DNA from: Oncomelania hupensis
Lineage: Eukaryota > Mollusca > Gastropoda > Littorinimorpha > Pomatiopsidae
Assembly (NCBI GenBank): GCA_036898135.1
Contig: CM072523.1
Span: forward strand, 45,631,549-45,695,548
Length of the DNA stretch: 64,000 nucleotides
Reading direction: 5' to 3'
Of this stretch, positions 24,900-37,280 are shown piece by piece. Made by a program: the position numbers and the translations under genes. The first letter of the stretch is position 1. The number at the start of each line of letters is the position of its first letter. Under the pieces are notes generated by a model that was not told the origin of the DNA, did not search any database, and was given only the letters and a program-made list of their open reading frames with translations.

Positions 24900-25198
24900 A
24901 AGAAGAAGAAGAAGAAGAAGAAGAAGAAGAAGAAGAAGAAGAAGAAGAAGAAGAAGAAGAAGAAGAAGAAGAAGAAGAAGAAGAGAGAAGAAAGAAGAAG
25001 AAGAAGAAGAAGAAGAAGAAGAAGAAGAAGAAGAAGAAGAAGAAGAAGGAGAAGAAGGAGAAGGAGAAGAAGAAGGAGAAGAGAGAAGAAAGAAGAAAGA
25101 AGAAGAAGAAGAAGAAGAAGAAGAAGAAGAAGAAGAAGAAGAAGAAGAAGAAGAAGAAGAAGAAGAGAGAAGAAGAAGAAAGAAGAGAGAAGAAAGAA

Positions 25199-25229
<31 letters not shown>

Positions 25230-25295
25230 AAGAAGAAGAAGAAGAAGAAGAAGAAGAAGAAGAAGAAGGGAGAAGAAAGAAGAGAGAAGAAAGAA

Positions 25296-25326
<31 letters not shown>

Positions 25327-25357
25327 AAGAAGAAGAAGAAGAAGAAGAAGAAGAAGA
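24900..25357. repeat. Long (GAA)n array
   Basis: About 458 bp of homopurine GAA with GAGA and GGA interruptions and two near-identical 'gagagaagaaagaataag' segments (25184-25202, 25282-25300) that show internal block duplication. Long poly-E, poly-R and poly-K frames over it are artefacts. Confidence 0.96.
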
Positions 25358-26036
25358 CCGGGGTGAAGGAGGCGGACGACGAGACGACGAAGACGGGGGA
25401 GAAGGATGAGGAAGATGGTGACGCAGAGGAAAAGAAGAAAAAGAACAAGAAGTTTATGAAGAAAACGACGGAAGAACGGACGATCTAGGAAAGATTAGTG
25501 GTGAAGAGGGGGGGAGGAGGGGGATAGCAAAAATGATTGACCATGGTGAAGTTGAGATGGAATAGGATGTGTGGGGGGAGGGTAGAGGGGGGAGGGTGAC
25601 GATGCTTAAAACGATTTTATCAAATTCAAGGAAACGCTTTCCTCTGAAATTACAGTTCAACAGAAGTTTTGTATTATGTTACATTTAAAAAAAAAAAAGA
25701 AGGTATTATTGGAATGCAATATTACAAACTTATATTAAGTTGATTTTATGTTTGGGGATTATTATGAAACTAAAGCTGAAATATGGGTTTGGGAATAAGA
25801 ATTTCAAAACCTTTATTCTCGTCCACTCTCCCCCTTCTTCGTCCCCAACTCTTCGCTCTTTTGATATGGAACCACCAGTCTGAGTTTATTTGTCGCGCAA
25901 TCGCGCTCTGTGCTAAACGGTTTCTATGCATTTATTGCCTTTATTGCTGGTAAGGATTATTTGACCATGCTCGCGCTTTCCATTGTAAACGCTGGAGGGC
26001 AGAAGCTGAAACCTGTTTCAGTTTGAATTGGTATGT
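25358..26036. other. Non-coding DNA
   Basis: GA-rich transition at 25358-25600, then unique AT-rich DNA. No gene is recognised. Confidence 0.5.
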
Positions 26037-26061
26037 GTGTGTGTGTGTGTGGTGTGTGTGC

Positions 26062-26121
<60 letters not shown>
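26037..26121. repeat. (GT)n microsatellite
   Basis: About 40 GT units with GGT and GCGG interruptions at the left. A second, interrupted GT run lies at 26325-26407. Confidence 0.95.
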
Positions 26122-26124
<3 letters not shown>

Positions 26125-26187
26125 GTGATGTAGAAACGCCATTATTGTTACACACTCCACTCACGTTATTTTGACGTCAAAACAGTG

Positions 26188-26268
26188 TTATGTTAGGGTT
26201 AGAGCTGTGTTAGGATTACGGTTAGGTTAAGGATTAGGGTTTGGGTTAGAGTTAGGGTTAGGGTTACC
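26188..26268. repeat. Degenerate telomere-like (TTAGGG)n stretch
   Basis: Several GTTAGG/GTTAGGG units interrupted by variants, with two consecutive perfect TTAGGG units at the right end. It is too short and degenerate to be an active telomere. It may be an interstitial relic or part of a repeat element. Confidence 0.6.
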
Positions 26269-26407
26269 TTCAAAAAATTGACACATTTTTAAAACATGTC
26301 AAAACAACGTATGTGGCACATACGTGTGTATGTGTGTATGTATGTATGTGTGTGTGGGGGGTGGGGGTGTTTGTGTGTGTGTGCGTGTGTGTTTGTGTGT
26401 GTGTGTT

Positions 26408-27609
26408 TAATACAAAACAAATTATCCGCAATTACGGGAGAGACTTAAATTGTCTGCTTACCCCGCATATCCCCCAACCCGTCACTCCCTCCCTCCCTCC
26501 TTCCCTCTCTCTCTCCCTCCCTCTCTCTTCCTCTCTCTCTCCCTCTCTCTCTCCCTCCCCCCACTCTATTTCTCAGTTTACAAAAAAATAAGACAATAAA
26601 CGACGACAGTGCAGATCAGAGTATGTCAAGACATCATTCTTGAACTTTAGCAAGGGACAACTTGTATGTCCCTTATAACTGAACCTAAAAATAGGTTGGT
26701 TCGCGAGGCCTTTGGAGAAAAGTCGGCCTTAGCTGGTACTTACAATGTTCGTGGTTGTTATGCTTCCACTGATAATTTGTTTGATTTGCTCACATGCATT
26801 TTGTTGGTAAAGGGCTACGCTTAAGAATTGGCCTTTTTTCCTTCTGAATGAGTGCTGGGTACAGAGATCGATTCTTCTTATTTTCTTCGATGCATGGTGT
26901 AAAACTTCACACCGTTCATTAGATCCATGCGCTGGTCATATCTAGGCAATCAAGGTGATACTGTTGATTTTTTTAAAACTCCGATTTCATCAGATGCACG
27001 CAAAACATATTGTAGATATTTTTGGTTTCTTAAAGTTGATTTCATCAGACACACATAAAACATGCTAGATTGCATTATGTTCGTGCTCAACTGGCTCTTG
27101 CTTCCGCCTTTACCTGCCCTTGACTCTCACTCGTGGTGGCCAGGGTTACCTCCCATTAACGTTCGTAAAAGTTCTTTCCCTTGAGGCGTGAGTGTCCTTC
27201 CTTTGCTTAGATTTGATTGTTGAGTTTTCGAGAGCGATCGAAGAAGCGGAGGTGTTGGGTGGCAAATGGTCCACGATTTTCGCGCTTGAGATGTTGTCTC
27301 TTTCTTCTACTGGCGATGGAACAGGACAGTAGAAGATGAGAACAGTGTGAGAAGGAATAAACAGTCTTCATTTCTTTCAATCGTCCTAGTTTTTAAAGGG
27401 TTTTACCACATCTATTGCAATAATAAAGAGTTGACCTCTGTGGGAAAGAAAATGCAAGGACGAGTGATCAGCATGCTCAAACGACGATCACGTGGACCTA
27501 TTGTTCTTCTGGATCAATGCCAAGGTCCAGTCTTTTTTTTATTGTCAAAACAACTGGTAGCAGGTCACCTGGGAAATGGGAGCGCTGTGGGAGGAGGCGA
27601 GGATGGGTG
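26408..27609. other. Non-coding DNA
   Basis: CT/CCT-rich at 26485-26565, otherwise unique-looking. The open frame at 27347-27619 has no recognisable domain and runs into the SINE-5S head, which argues against a gene. Confidence 0.5.
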
Positions 27610-28100
27610 GCCGCAGTAGCGTAGTGCTTTGGGGCAATCACTGGAACTATCCTATCCTATCTTATCCTATCCCGTAACTTAAAGGTCGTTGGGGCACCAC
27701 TGATGATCGTTTAACCAGCGTACTCCATCTTTCTCTGTTCTCAGCAACTCTCATGGCTTCGTTCAGTGTCAAACCAGTCCATTCTCGGATGTTGTCCTGG
27801 AACTACTGTCTCGTTAAGCACCGCCGAGCCCGGTTAATACTTGGATCGGGACGCAGTTATAGTACTTGGATGCTACCACTGAATGGCACATGAAACTGAA
27901 ACGGCGCACTATATGCCCACCCTAGTCCAGCCAGCCGTTGTGAATGGGTACATGGTTCTTGGGTGTTTGTTTTTTTTAAAGCCGGAGAAGGTAAGGCAGC
28001 GCGGTAAAAGAGATGTGCGCCGTTCTTGCTTCATAAAGCTTGCCCAGAGAAAAGGCGGGCCCGGGCATTAAACGCCTCTTTCTTCTCCAAGACCGAGAGG
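27610..28100 (+). mobile_element. SINE-5S copy 2, split by an RTE insertion
   Basis: The head 'cgcagtagcgtagtgctttgg' is A-box-like. After the interruption at 27650-27797 the element continues with a 5S-like segment at 27811-27850 ('gttaagcacc', 'gagcccggttaatacttgga'). The body 'agccggagaaggtaaggcagcg', 'cataaagcttgcccag' and 'cctctttcttctccaag' follows as in copies 1 and 3. The 5S similarity here includes the 'gagcccgg' part that copy 1 lacks. Confidence 0.68.
27642..27805 (-). mobile_element. Truncated RTE 3' end inside SINE-5S, with target duplication
   Basis: 148 bp (27650-27797) of the 3' end of the RTE-type element seen at 51471-53036, tailed by repeated 'tatcc' units, lie between two copies of TGGAACTA (27642-27649 and 27798-27805). 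The inside encodes, on minus, the C-terminal 'ENIREW..L' and 'MRVAENRERWSTLVK'-type region. Severe 5' truncation, a short tandem tail and a direct duplication are typical of target-primed reverse transcription. Confidence 0.8.
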
Positions 28101-28467
28101 TATCGTGGGCAGCACCGTTGCCGTTTACCTGTCTAGCCCTTCCAAGCTCCTCCAGTTGCATGAGTCTGTAATTTGTTTTCGATGGAAGGACCAGATTGCC
28201 CCAGGTGCCCCGTCAGCTCTGAGCGACCCGACCCCCCACCCCCATTCCCACTTTCAACTCCTCACCCACACTCTTTCTTTTCGACCCATTAATTTAATAG
28301 GTCTGTTCTTTTATTCTTCGTAATTACGCTCTAGACCATCCTGCGTAGCTGAATAACAGAGGGTTAGATACGCCATGTCCGCTTGTGAGAAGTATGTTGC
28401 CAGTCTCAGTTATGCTGTTTCATTCTTTACCTTGTCCTTGATACAGAATGACCCCGTTATATTATTA
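28101..28467. other. Non-coding DNA
   Basis: No repeat family or domain is recognised. Confidence 0.45.
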
Positions 28468-28468
28468 C

Positions 28469-28510
<42 letters not shown>

Positions 28511-28560
28511 CAGTAGTAGTAGTAGTAGTAGTAGTAAAAGTAGTAGTAGTAATATTATTA
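28468..28560. repeat. (AGT)n microsatellite
   Basis: About 28 AGT units with a few AGC/AAA interruptions. Confidence 0.94.
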
Positions 28561-28905
28561 CTTATTATTTAATCAATTTTTATAGCGCTTTTCCAGCTCA
28601 AGAACTGCTCAAGGCGCTGGCGGATACAGGATCTAACTCGAGCTGCCCGAGGCGGCCACCTGCAACCTTTGGGCGCGCAAGTCTGAGGCCCAGACGACTG
28701 AGCACCAGCCTGCAGAGCGACCGGGGATGGAGAGAAGGGGCCTAGTGCGGACTGGGTGGATTGGCGTAACCGGCACTCCCCCCCCCCCCCGCCTAGAACA
28801 TGAGCGTCAGGATCTTTAAAGTCCGTGCAGTGGAATGCGCGCGTGCACGGACTAGACCTCGGTTTATACTCTCATTTGAAGGAGTCCGCATAGCGACGCT
28901 TCATC
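28561..28905 (-). mobile_element. SINE-A copy lacking the tRNA-like head
   Basis: Strong colinear match to 40940-41255: 'agcgcttttccagctcaag', 'gctcaaggcgctggcggatac', 'acatgagcgtcaggatctt' and 'gacctcggtttatactctca'. It stops before the tRNA-like head. Confidence 0.75.
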
Positions 28906-29153
28906 AAGCCTCGAACTGTTCTGGATGAGTTGCGTTGTCTGAGTAACCAGATTGGCACCCCCCCCCCTCTCCCCACTTCTTTAACCTCCCACTCCCCCTA
29001 ATCGACGTAATAGTATTACAGCTAACACGCCGTAAAAAGCACGAAATAGGCCACCCCATCACCTGCCGAATCCGCCACATCAAATCAGATTTGGAGGATT
29101 TTATTTTATTTCTCCTCTTTTTCCCATCCGGAAGAAGGAGGATTTAAAACAAA
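28906..29153. other. Non-coding DNA
   Basis: C-run near 28960. Nothing else is recognised. Confidence 0.45.
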
Positions 29154-29336
29154 CTTCTTCTTCTTCTTCTTTTTCTTCTTCTTCTTCTTCTTCTTCTTCT
29201 TCTTCTTCTTCTTCTTCTTCTTCTTCTCCTTCTCCTCCTCCTCCTCCTCCTCCTCCTCCTCCTCCTCCTCCTTCTTCTTCTTCTTCTTCTTCTTCTTCTT
29301 CTTCTTCTTCTTCTTCTTCTTCTTCTTCTTCTTCCA
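29154..29336. repeat. (CTT)n-(CCT)n-(CTT)n array
   Basis: A CCT block (about 29227-29271) sits between two CTT blocks, a symmetric compound arrangement. Confidence 0.95.
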
Positions 29337-29872
29337 GTAATATCCAAGATTCACAAATTTAGTTAAAGATTGTCCTTTTCCACAAATGTTTTTTGTAATG
29401 AATAAATATTTAGAAATTGGTCCGATCTATGGAAGTGGATTTTTTTAATTGTTTTGTTAACATTTTTAAAAAAATACATTTTCGGTAAGTCTGAATGAGA
29501 GGGCATAAAGAAAGGTTTAACATGTAGAGAAATATTTTTTAAGTATTTAGTTTTTGAAGATACAATATTATTGCCCCACATTCCTTTTAATTTATTTCAG
29601 TGAGCGAATGTACAGCCATGTTTTGTGTTTTATGGAATTATTTCTTTCCTCTCCTTCTTATAAAAGAGGTGTAATCCTAAGTGTTTTATCGCTTGGAAAT
29701 TAAGAATTCCGAGTTCTGAAATATTTATCTGTCTGCAGAGGTGGCGGCTTTTTGTATGTGATGAACATCAGGCAATAAAGTTATATTGTATTGTTTAAGC
29801 AAATCTTATCAGCGCGATATACAACACTTGAACTATCATTTATGTAAAACAACCTCTTTTTAATTTTAACAG
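29337..29872. other. AT-rich non-coding DNA with a 3'-UTR-like end
   Basis: It contains 'caataaagttatattgtattg' at 29772-29792, a polyadenylation-like end resembling non-LTR 3' ends. No coding sequence is recognised. Confidence 0.35.
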
Positions 29873-30447
29873 TTACCCCCCGTGGGGGTGCCGGGGGCTT
29901 CAGTATAAATTGTATCCCCACTTTCTGGAAATTTAGTTCTTTAAATTACCACTGTTGCTGTCTTTCTCTTTTGTTCTTTCTCATTCCTACTCTGTTCTAT
30001 CAATCTACTATACTATGATTACTATATTCTTCTTCGCTGGACCATTATACTCCTCATTTGTGTATGTTGTTGTATCAGCTTGGGAATATTGGACGCTTTC
30101 TGCCAAATGGTCACTGGGGCTTCCTATGATGTTATTATTTAGAAATGTAGGCATTTTATATGTATGTGTTTTGTTGATATTGTATAATGATGTTTGTATT
30201 CTATTTTGTTTTTGTAAACGGGGGTTCGATATATTAGAGTATAGCCTCAGCGTCCCCTGCGTGGGATGTCTTTATTGTAAAGTGACCGGCTTGTAGATTG
30301 CCTTCAGTGTTACCACTAGGCTTGTTTCGGCAGATCTTTTATGCTGATCAGGGGTGAGTCCTCTTTCACTTCTCTGGTCCTGATTTGGCTCGGAAGAGTC
30401 CGCTGGACCTAAATCAATAACCATGTAATGTAGTGTATTGTGTTAAC
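29873..30447 (+). mobile_element. Fam-1 copy 2
   Basis: Nearly full-length relative to copy 1 at 8035-8643. It begins 'ccccccgtgggggtgccgg' and ends with a degenerated TAATG tail. It carries an 18-bp stretch ('gagtcctctttcacttctc') before 'ctggtcctgatttggc' that copy 1 lacks. Confidence 0.7.
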
Positions 30448-31998
30448 AGTTCGCATGATTCCTCTCTCCGATATGAAGTCTGGACATTTTATCGGCGTAA
30501 GATAATGAACTCGTCATGCTTTGCCATTTTAGCTAATAAACCTTTCGACTTTTGCCTAGAAAGTGGGCGTTTGTTTTATATTCTAATTTCAACAGTTTAA
30601 CTGACAAGAAATTGCTATTCATATTTTATTTTATATTATATTGACGATTTACAAATGAGAAAAAAACAAGAACATGTGTAAAGTAGCAGAAACCTAATAC
30701 TCTGTCATGTGTTTTTAAATTGATTTAAGATATATTTGATTATAATTTAGAAATTAGTTTTTAATGATAATTTTTCTTATTTGGAATTTGACTTTTAAAA
30801 ATAGTTTTATTAAAACTTATGTAACTATTAACCTTTTTAAAATGTAAGATCTTTTCAAATGTCTTTTTATCAAAACTTACAGTTCAAAAACTTGTAATTT
30901 ACTAAAGTCTTCCTGAGAGAAGTTTTCAATCATATCGGTACAAAATAACGGCGAACGAAACGAGAGAACATTGATCAGATCACATACTTCTCAGCAGAAA
31001 GCATGTATAATATAGACCTGCATGTACTTGTAAGTACTTACGCATTTGATGTAAACCAAAATCCTTGTAGAATTATTGATGAAAATGGCTCTAAAACTGG
31101 TTTGGGCCTTGTCAAAACTGTGGTACGCTGAAAGTATACACACATCATCTGAAAGTACTTGGAAGGTATAGTTTTAGCAATATTTTCCTAATGTTCCATA
31201 GGTAAAACATAAGAATATCACTTGAGGGGTGTTTCTTGTTTAAAATTAATATGTTTACGTAACCCATGAAGAATTTAACATATTATTCAGAAAATAGTTG
31301 TATAAACATGGTATTTTAGAAAAAAAATTTAACTTCCTGGTATAAAACAAATATACGAGATTTACTGACTCAAGGTTTGAAACTCTTCTTATTTATAATT
31401 TATTTAGACATCATTTATTTAGTACAGAATATTTACAATTGACCAAAATATAGTGCTGCCAGTTGTACAGTTGTTTGGAAAGAACATTTAGAATGTAGAA
31501 TTAAAATAGGTCTCACAGCTTGGGAGGCAACGTTTAGACTCCATTCTTCTTTTATATACACAAGTAAAGTATAACTCGCAGTTCCGGAAAAAAAGGGGGG
31601 GGGGCTACTGCCAGCCTGGTTTCTTTAAATACGCTGTTACAGAGAATTTGTGTGTTTGTTCATTTGTTTTAAATACTCTTCAGTTACACTCATTTTTGTC
31701 AACGTTATCTGAAAAAATATTAATCATGAGGATCTGTTTTTAGAAGTTTTTAAAAACGAAAATTATATAAATATTATAAATGATTTAGGAAAAACAGAAA
31801 GTTATGGTCAAGTAAAATGTTCAAAACTGGAAATGCTGAGTCGGCTTGTACTAACAACCGTTTTGCATGCATTAGATTTTACTTCCGCTGTTGATGCTCT
31901 TAACAAAGTTTGCATTTCACTGTTACGCACCAGAGAGAGTGCTGAATATAGAAAATGGTGTAGTTTTAAACTGCGAAAGATGTGTTCTTTAAATGGTA

Positions 31999-32002
<4 letters not shown>
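30448..32002. other. AT-rich unique DNA
   Basis: No microsatellite, SINE or coding sequence is recognised over about 1.5 kb. This is the longest repeat-free stretch in the left half. Confidence 0.5.
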
Positions 32003-32085
<83 letters not shown>

Positions 32086-32422
32086 AGTCAAGCATTCTTT
32101 ATTCCACGAAAATGAAAATTCATGGGTCTACGATAAACAACGACGATATATATAATATATAAATATAAATAAATATATATACACGCACACACAGGCACGT
32201 GCATACACACACACACACACACACACACACCACACACACACACACACACACTTCACATTGGTAAAAACATAAACATTTTCATCCGTTCATTCATAAGAGC
32301 ATGCAAAACATGCATCCATCCATTGTTTTCAACAACATTTTCATCACATAAACGGCTAACCACATCATTGTCCTGTTGTACAATTGCCTATTACAAATGT
32401 TCAATTATTATCCTTATTTTTG

Positions 32423-32508
<86 letters not shown>
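32003..32508. repeat. Two (ATT)n arrays and a (CA)n array
   Basis: (ATT)n at 32003-32083 and 32424-32508 with (CA)n at about 32183-32251 between them. Confidence 0.94.
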
Positions 32509-32512
<4 letters not shown>

Positions 32513-34189
32513 CTACATTATTATTAAATGCTACATTTCTTTTTATACAATCCAATCCATCAGTGGTCTACAGAAAACATTGTGTAATTATAGAATTTTG
32601 AAGATCTATTTCTTGAGCAATAAATCTCCATTCTGAAAGGGCATTTATGATTTAATGGACATCAAGAATGTAATAGGGAACTATATGACTGTTTATCTTT
32701 TTAGGAAATTTTATACAATATTTTCATAGATATATATGTTATTTTCTGTTGGACAACATAAGCTTTGATTTAAATTTTTGAATTGCCAAAGCGTTCATTG
32801 ATTCTCCAGCAGCTCGGCAAGTATTTAATTAGATGTGTTTGTCTGCGTGAGTGTGTGTGTGTGTGCGTGTGTGTGAAGGTGTGTGTGTTTGTGTGTGTGT
32901 GTGAGTGCATCTTATCAGCTTGATGAAGAGGACGTTATAACAAAACAACCAACATTTATTTCTTCATCATCATGTCATCATCTCATCATGATAATGTCCA
33001 AACGTTTTACCTGTAATTTTTAAAATCCCATTTAAAGCTCTTCGTTGTTGTTGTCAATAGAGCAAGATATATTCCTATTGGAGTATTACAAATTAATAAT
33101 TAAATTGAGAACAAAAATAATGCTTACAAAGCTTAGAAGTGGACATACATTTTACAACCTGTGTAGCAGTATTCCAAGAAGTAATTATATAACTTTCTGA
33201 TCTGAATCTTTGAATTATTCATCGAAAAGGCGATTGACAAAAACTAAATCTTCAAAATATCTGTCTTATTTGCAATTTCCTTCCTTGGACATGAGGCGTA
33301 TTTATTTTCTAATTCCTTTGATGCAGTATTTTGCTGTGAAATATTTTACAGGCAATCGATTGTAAAGAATTTAAATTTACGTTCAGGTCCTGCATTTTTT
33401 TTTTAAATATAAACATTTCTGTTCAAATATTAAAAGTTTCAGATTGACATTATACAAGACATAAAACATAAAAATGTATTCGTTAGAAGGTTCGCATTAA
33501 GAAAGTTGCGAAAGTCACACTTCAAAATACCGCCCTATTTGGTATCACTTCCTTGAGAATTCTAGAACGGCGGTAGCCTATATAGTAAGCATATCACTGT
33601 CGGGGTTTAGTGTGAGCCGGAGAAGAACTTTTCTGCGTTATAAGAAGACACAGGCATAGAATATCACATATAAGACATCACACCTCTTAGCTGAGACTAG
33701 CAGAATACCTCTCACAAGGGAAACACAAAGCTTGTGTTAAAAAAAAAAAAAGTACGTGTCTTGTCAAAAAGAGATGGGCTGGAGTTTTTTGATAGCATCT
33801 TGGATATCACCCCCTCCCCCACTCCCCCACTCCCCGGAATAAAACAGTCAAACAGTATAGGGTGCTATCCTCCGGGGAAAATGAGGGAATGATAGAAAGA
33901 TTTACACACAACTCCTCCTTTCCTTTCCCCCTTCGTCTCTTCCGACCAATAAACCATTTGCATTTGTGGATTTTGTACCGTAAACACAGGTGGCCACTTT
34001 GCCGTGTCCTCAGCTCCTGACTGTATGGGCTGAGCTTGCTGAATATCGAGTGACTGATTTTCCAAAAAGCATTTGAAAGAAGACGCCTGCGTCAGCGCCT
34101 GAATGAATCATCAGGAAAAAAACTAAAATCTTCATGGCGAAAATATTTTTTTAAAAAGTATGCACAAAAACACAAAAAAGTAAGCACAA
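32509..34189. other. Mostly unique AT-rich DNA
   Basis: GT-rich run at 32850-32905. Around 33480-33660 there is a stretch with a TATA-like box and 'gaattctagaacggcgg' that might be an old LTR, but no second copy is present in the window. No gene is recognised. Confidence 0.4.
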
Positions 34190-34453
34190 AAACGGAAACT
34201 CCGATGGTATGGCCACGTCACCAGATCATCAGGTCTTGCAAAGACCATCCTGCAAGGCACAGTGCAAGTAGGTAGAAGAAGAGGGAGACCGAAAAAGAGG
34301 TGGGAGGACAACATTCGAAAATGGATTGGTGTGACACTGAGCGAAACAATCAGGGTTGCTGAGGACAGGGAAAGATGGAGTACGCTGGTTAAACGAAAAT
34401 CTGTGGTGCCCTTACGACCTCCGAGTTACGGGATAGGATAGGATAGGATGCAC
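34190..34453 (+). mobile_element. RTE-type non-LTR element, 3'-terminal fragment
   Basis: On the plus strand it encodes the conserved C-terminal stretch 'RWYGHVTRSSGLAKTI', 'QGTVQ', 'RGRPKKRWEDNIRKW' and 'VAEDRERWSTLVKR'. It is followed by a stop region and a tail of tandem 'ggata' units. This is the C-terminus of the endonuclease-reverse transcriptase often mislabelled craniofacial development protein 2-like. Confidence 0.8.
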
Positions 34454-34689
34454 AATTTGGCTTGTGGACAACAGAAAGTGCGACGGAACGTAACTGTTTG
34501 AAAGAGACTTGATTGTCTCACACATTGGAAGCTCACTAACGTCAGCTTCGGCGAGTCTCTACTACGCTTTGTGAAAAGCCAGGAAACCTACCACATGTAT
34601 TTGCTCAAGAGTTCGCATCGAAAAAAGAAATAAATGGCTCCAGGCCATGCAACAGAAAGATAATAAAACTAGAAGTACTTATAACAATC

Positions 34690-34978
34690 TTCATCTTTCT
34701 CATGTGTTCTTTCTCATTCCTGCTCTGTTCTATCAATCTGCTATACTATCTTCTTCTTCGCTAGACCAGTCACCTACCTTTTTTTCTTGAAAATTCTTCC
34801 GGGACAAGACTCCTTATTTGTGTGTGAGGTCTGTTGGATCAGCTTGAGAATATTGGACGCTTTCTGCCAGGTGGTCACTAGGGCTTCCTATGATGTTATT
34901 TTTTTTAGCAATGTAGGCATTTTCTATTTTTGTTGATAATTTATAAAGATGTTTGTATTCTATTTTGTTCTTTGAACG
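34690..34978 (+). mobile_element. Fam-1 copy 3, 3'-truncated
   Basis: Colinear with 8125-8405 of copy 1, including 'cttgaaaattcttccgggac' and 'ggacgctttctgcc'. It ends at 'tattctattttgttc' where the solo-LTR-like copy begins. Confidence 0.65.
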
Positions 34979-34991
34979 ATTTCAATGTGAC

Positions 34992-35362
34992 TGTGGTACG
35001 GTTGAGACGCGTACGATAGATTCGATCATTTTGTTTTGCAAAGCATGCTATAATAGCGTGTATTTACCTTTGATTTTGAATTTGCGCTGTTGCTAGAAGA
35101 AGCTTTGTATAATGTTGCTAATTTTCGTCGGTCGATATTGTTGGGAATTTTCTGGAATTACTTGGTTATTATCGACCGAAGCTTCCAAATAGACCTGGTA
35201 AATAGCTCAGCGATTCTTCTAACCTAAAGAAGGTTCTATGACGTAAGGCAGTGCATAGTTCCGGTGACGAGTTTTATTTTGATTGGGTGTTATTGCGTCA
35301 TGCTGGAATGTTCGAACTTTTTCTCGATTGCAGAAAGGCTATAAAAGTAATGCACTGTCTGC
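34992..35362 (+). mobile_element. Solo-LTR-like copy 2, truncated
   Basis: Diverged from 22188-22540 but colinear: 'acgatagattcgatcattttg', 'tgtatttacctttgat', 'gtcggtcgatattgttgg', 'gttctatgacgtaaggcag', 'tattttgattggg' and a TATA box 'gctataaaagtaatgcactg'. The region after the TATA box is lost. Confidence 0.5.
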
Positions 35363-35392
35363 TTGTAGGAATGATTGACAATAAATGCATTC

Positions 35393-35757
35393 CATGCAGG
35401 GGATGCTGAGGCTTTACTATCGAACCCCCGTTTACATAAACAAAATTGGATATAAACATCATTATACAATATTAACAAAACGCATACATATAAAATGCCT
35501 ACATTGTTAAATAATAATACCATAGAAAGCCCTAGTGATATTTGGCAGAAAGCGTCCAACATCCCCAAGCTGACCCAACAGACCCCCTACACAAGTGAGG
35601 AGTTATGGGAGAGTTTTCAAGAAAAAAGATAGATGATCGGTCTAGTGAAGAAGATAGTAGATTGATAGAAAATAGTAGAAACGAGAAAAAAAAATAAGGA
35701 GAAAGACAGCAACAATAGGAATTTAAATCACTATTTTCCCCAAAGTGGGGAGACTAT
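35393..35757 (-). mobile_element. Fam-1 copy 4 (minus)
   Basis: Reverse-complement match to the Fam-1 region from the 'cagcgtcccctgcgtgg' block to the GC-rich start. The tail half is missing. Confidence 0.65.
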
Positions 35758-35962
35758 TTACACAGATATGATATACTGGTGTTGCCAAAGGTTCCTCTTG
35801 TCATTCCTTTTGCGGAAATGTTACATATTTATTTTATTTTCTGGGTCGAGAAATACTATAATACTTTAAGAAGATTGGAGATTGAGCGCGAGATATCCTT
35901 ATGATAAGAAAAAATGAAAAATCTAAAGCAAATTGAGTCGGATTATTATAGAGGAAAGCGTG

Positions 35963-36431
<469 letters not shown>

Positions 36432-36468
36432 AACTGTTTTTAACTAGTGTTATTTAAAAAAAAAACTT

Positions 36469-36473
<5 letters not shown>

Positions 36474-36554
<81 letters not shown>

Positions 36555-36658
36555 GATTATTATTATTATTATGATTATTATTATTGTCATTATTATTGTT
36601 ATCATTGTCATTAACATTATTATTATTATTAGTAGTAGTATTGTTATTATTATTATTA

Positions 36659-36702
<44 letters not shown>
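36474..36702. repeat. (ATT)n microsatellite with interrupted middle
   Basis: Perfect ATT at 36474-36553, an interrupted GTC/AGT middle, then ATT again at about 36660-36702. Confidence 0.94.
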
Positions 36703-36739
36703 TTGGTGGCATACTTTGCAATATTATGAGAAAGGGCAT

Positions 36740-37143
36740 TACATTACATTACATGATTATTGCTTTAGGTCCAGCGGACTCTTCCGAGCCAAATCAGGAC
36801 CGGACAACCCCTGATCCGCATAAAAGATCTGCCGAAACAACCCCAGTGGTAAAACTGAAAGCTCTCCACCAGCCAGTCACTTTACAATAAAGACATCCCA
36901 CGCAGGGGACGCTGAGGCTGGGGGTTCGATAAATTAGTACTCTAATTTATCGAACCCCCGTTTACAAAAACAAAATAGAACACAAACATCATTATAAAAT
37001 ATCAACAAAACACATACATATGAAATGCCTACATTGCTAAATAATAACATCATAGGAAGCCCTAGTGACCACCTGGCAGAAAGCGTCCAATATTCCCAAG
37101 CTGATCCAACAGACCTCATACACAAATAAGGAGTCTTGTCCTG
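36740..37143 (-). mobile_element. Fam-1 copy 5 (minus) with a new palindrome
   Basis: It begins with the reverse-complemented TAATG tail (36738-36755) and is colinear with the other copies up to 'ggagtcttgtcctgg'. At 36920-36959 it carries a perfect 18-bp inverted repeat with a 4-nt loop that no other copy has. Confidence 0.7.
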
Positions 37144-37280
37144 GTGAGAAAGGGCAAAGACGGTTACAAATGTTAAAGTGATGTTAACAGTCTTTACTAT
37201 GCGAACTATGACAAGGAGAACAGCAATATCCTGTGTAATGTCCTGAGAATTGTTAGAATAAGACTTTGTAATGCTTGCAA

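Noticed and set aside
24759..25488. Large poly-E/K/R and poly-S/L/F frames
   Set aside because: Homopurine (GAA)n gives stop-free frames on both strands. The same reasoning applies at 3462-4218, 7769-8258, 10206-10895, 15396-15941, 29106-29354 and 39712-40642.
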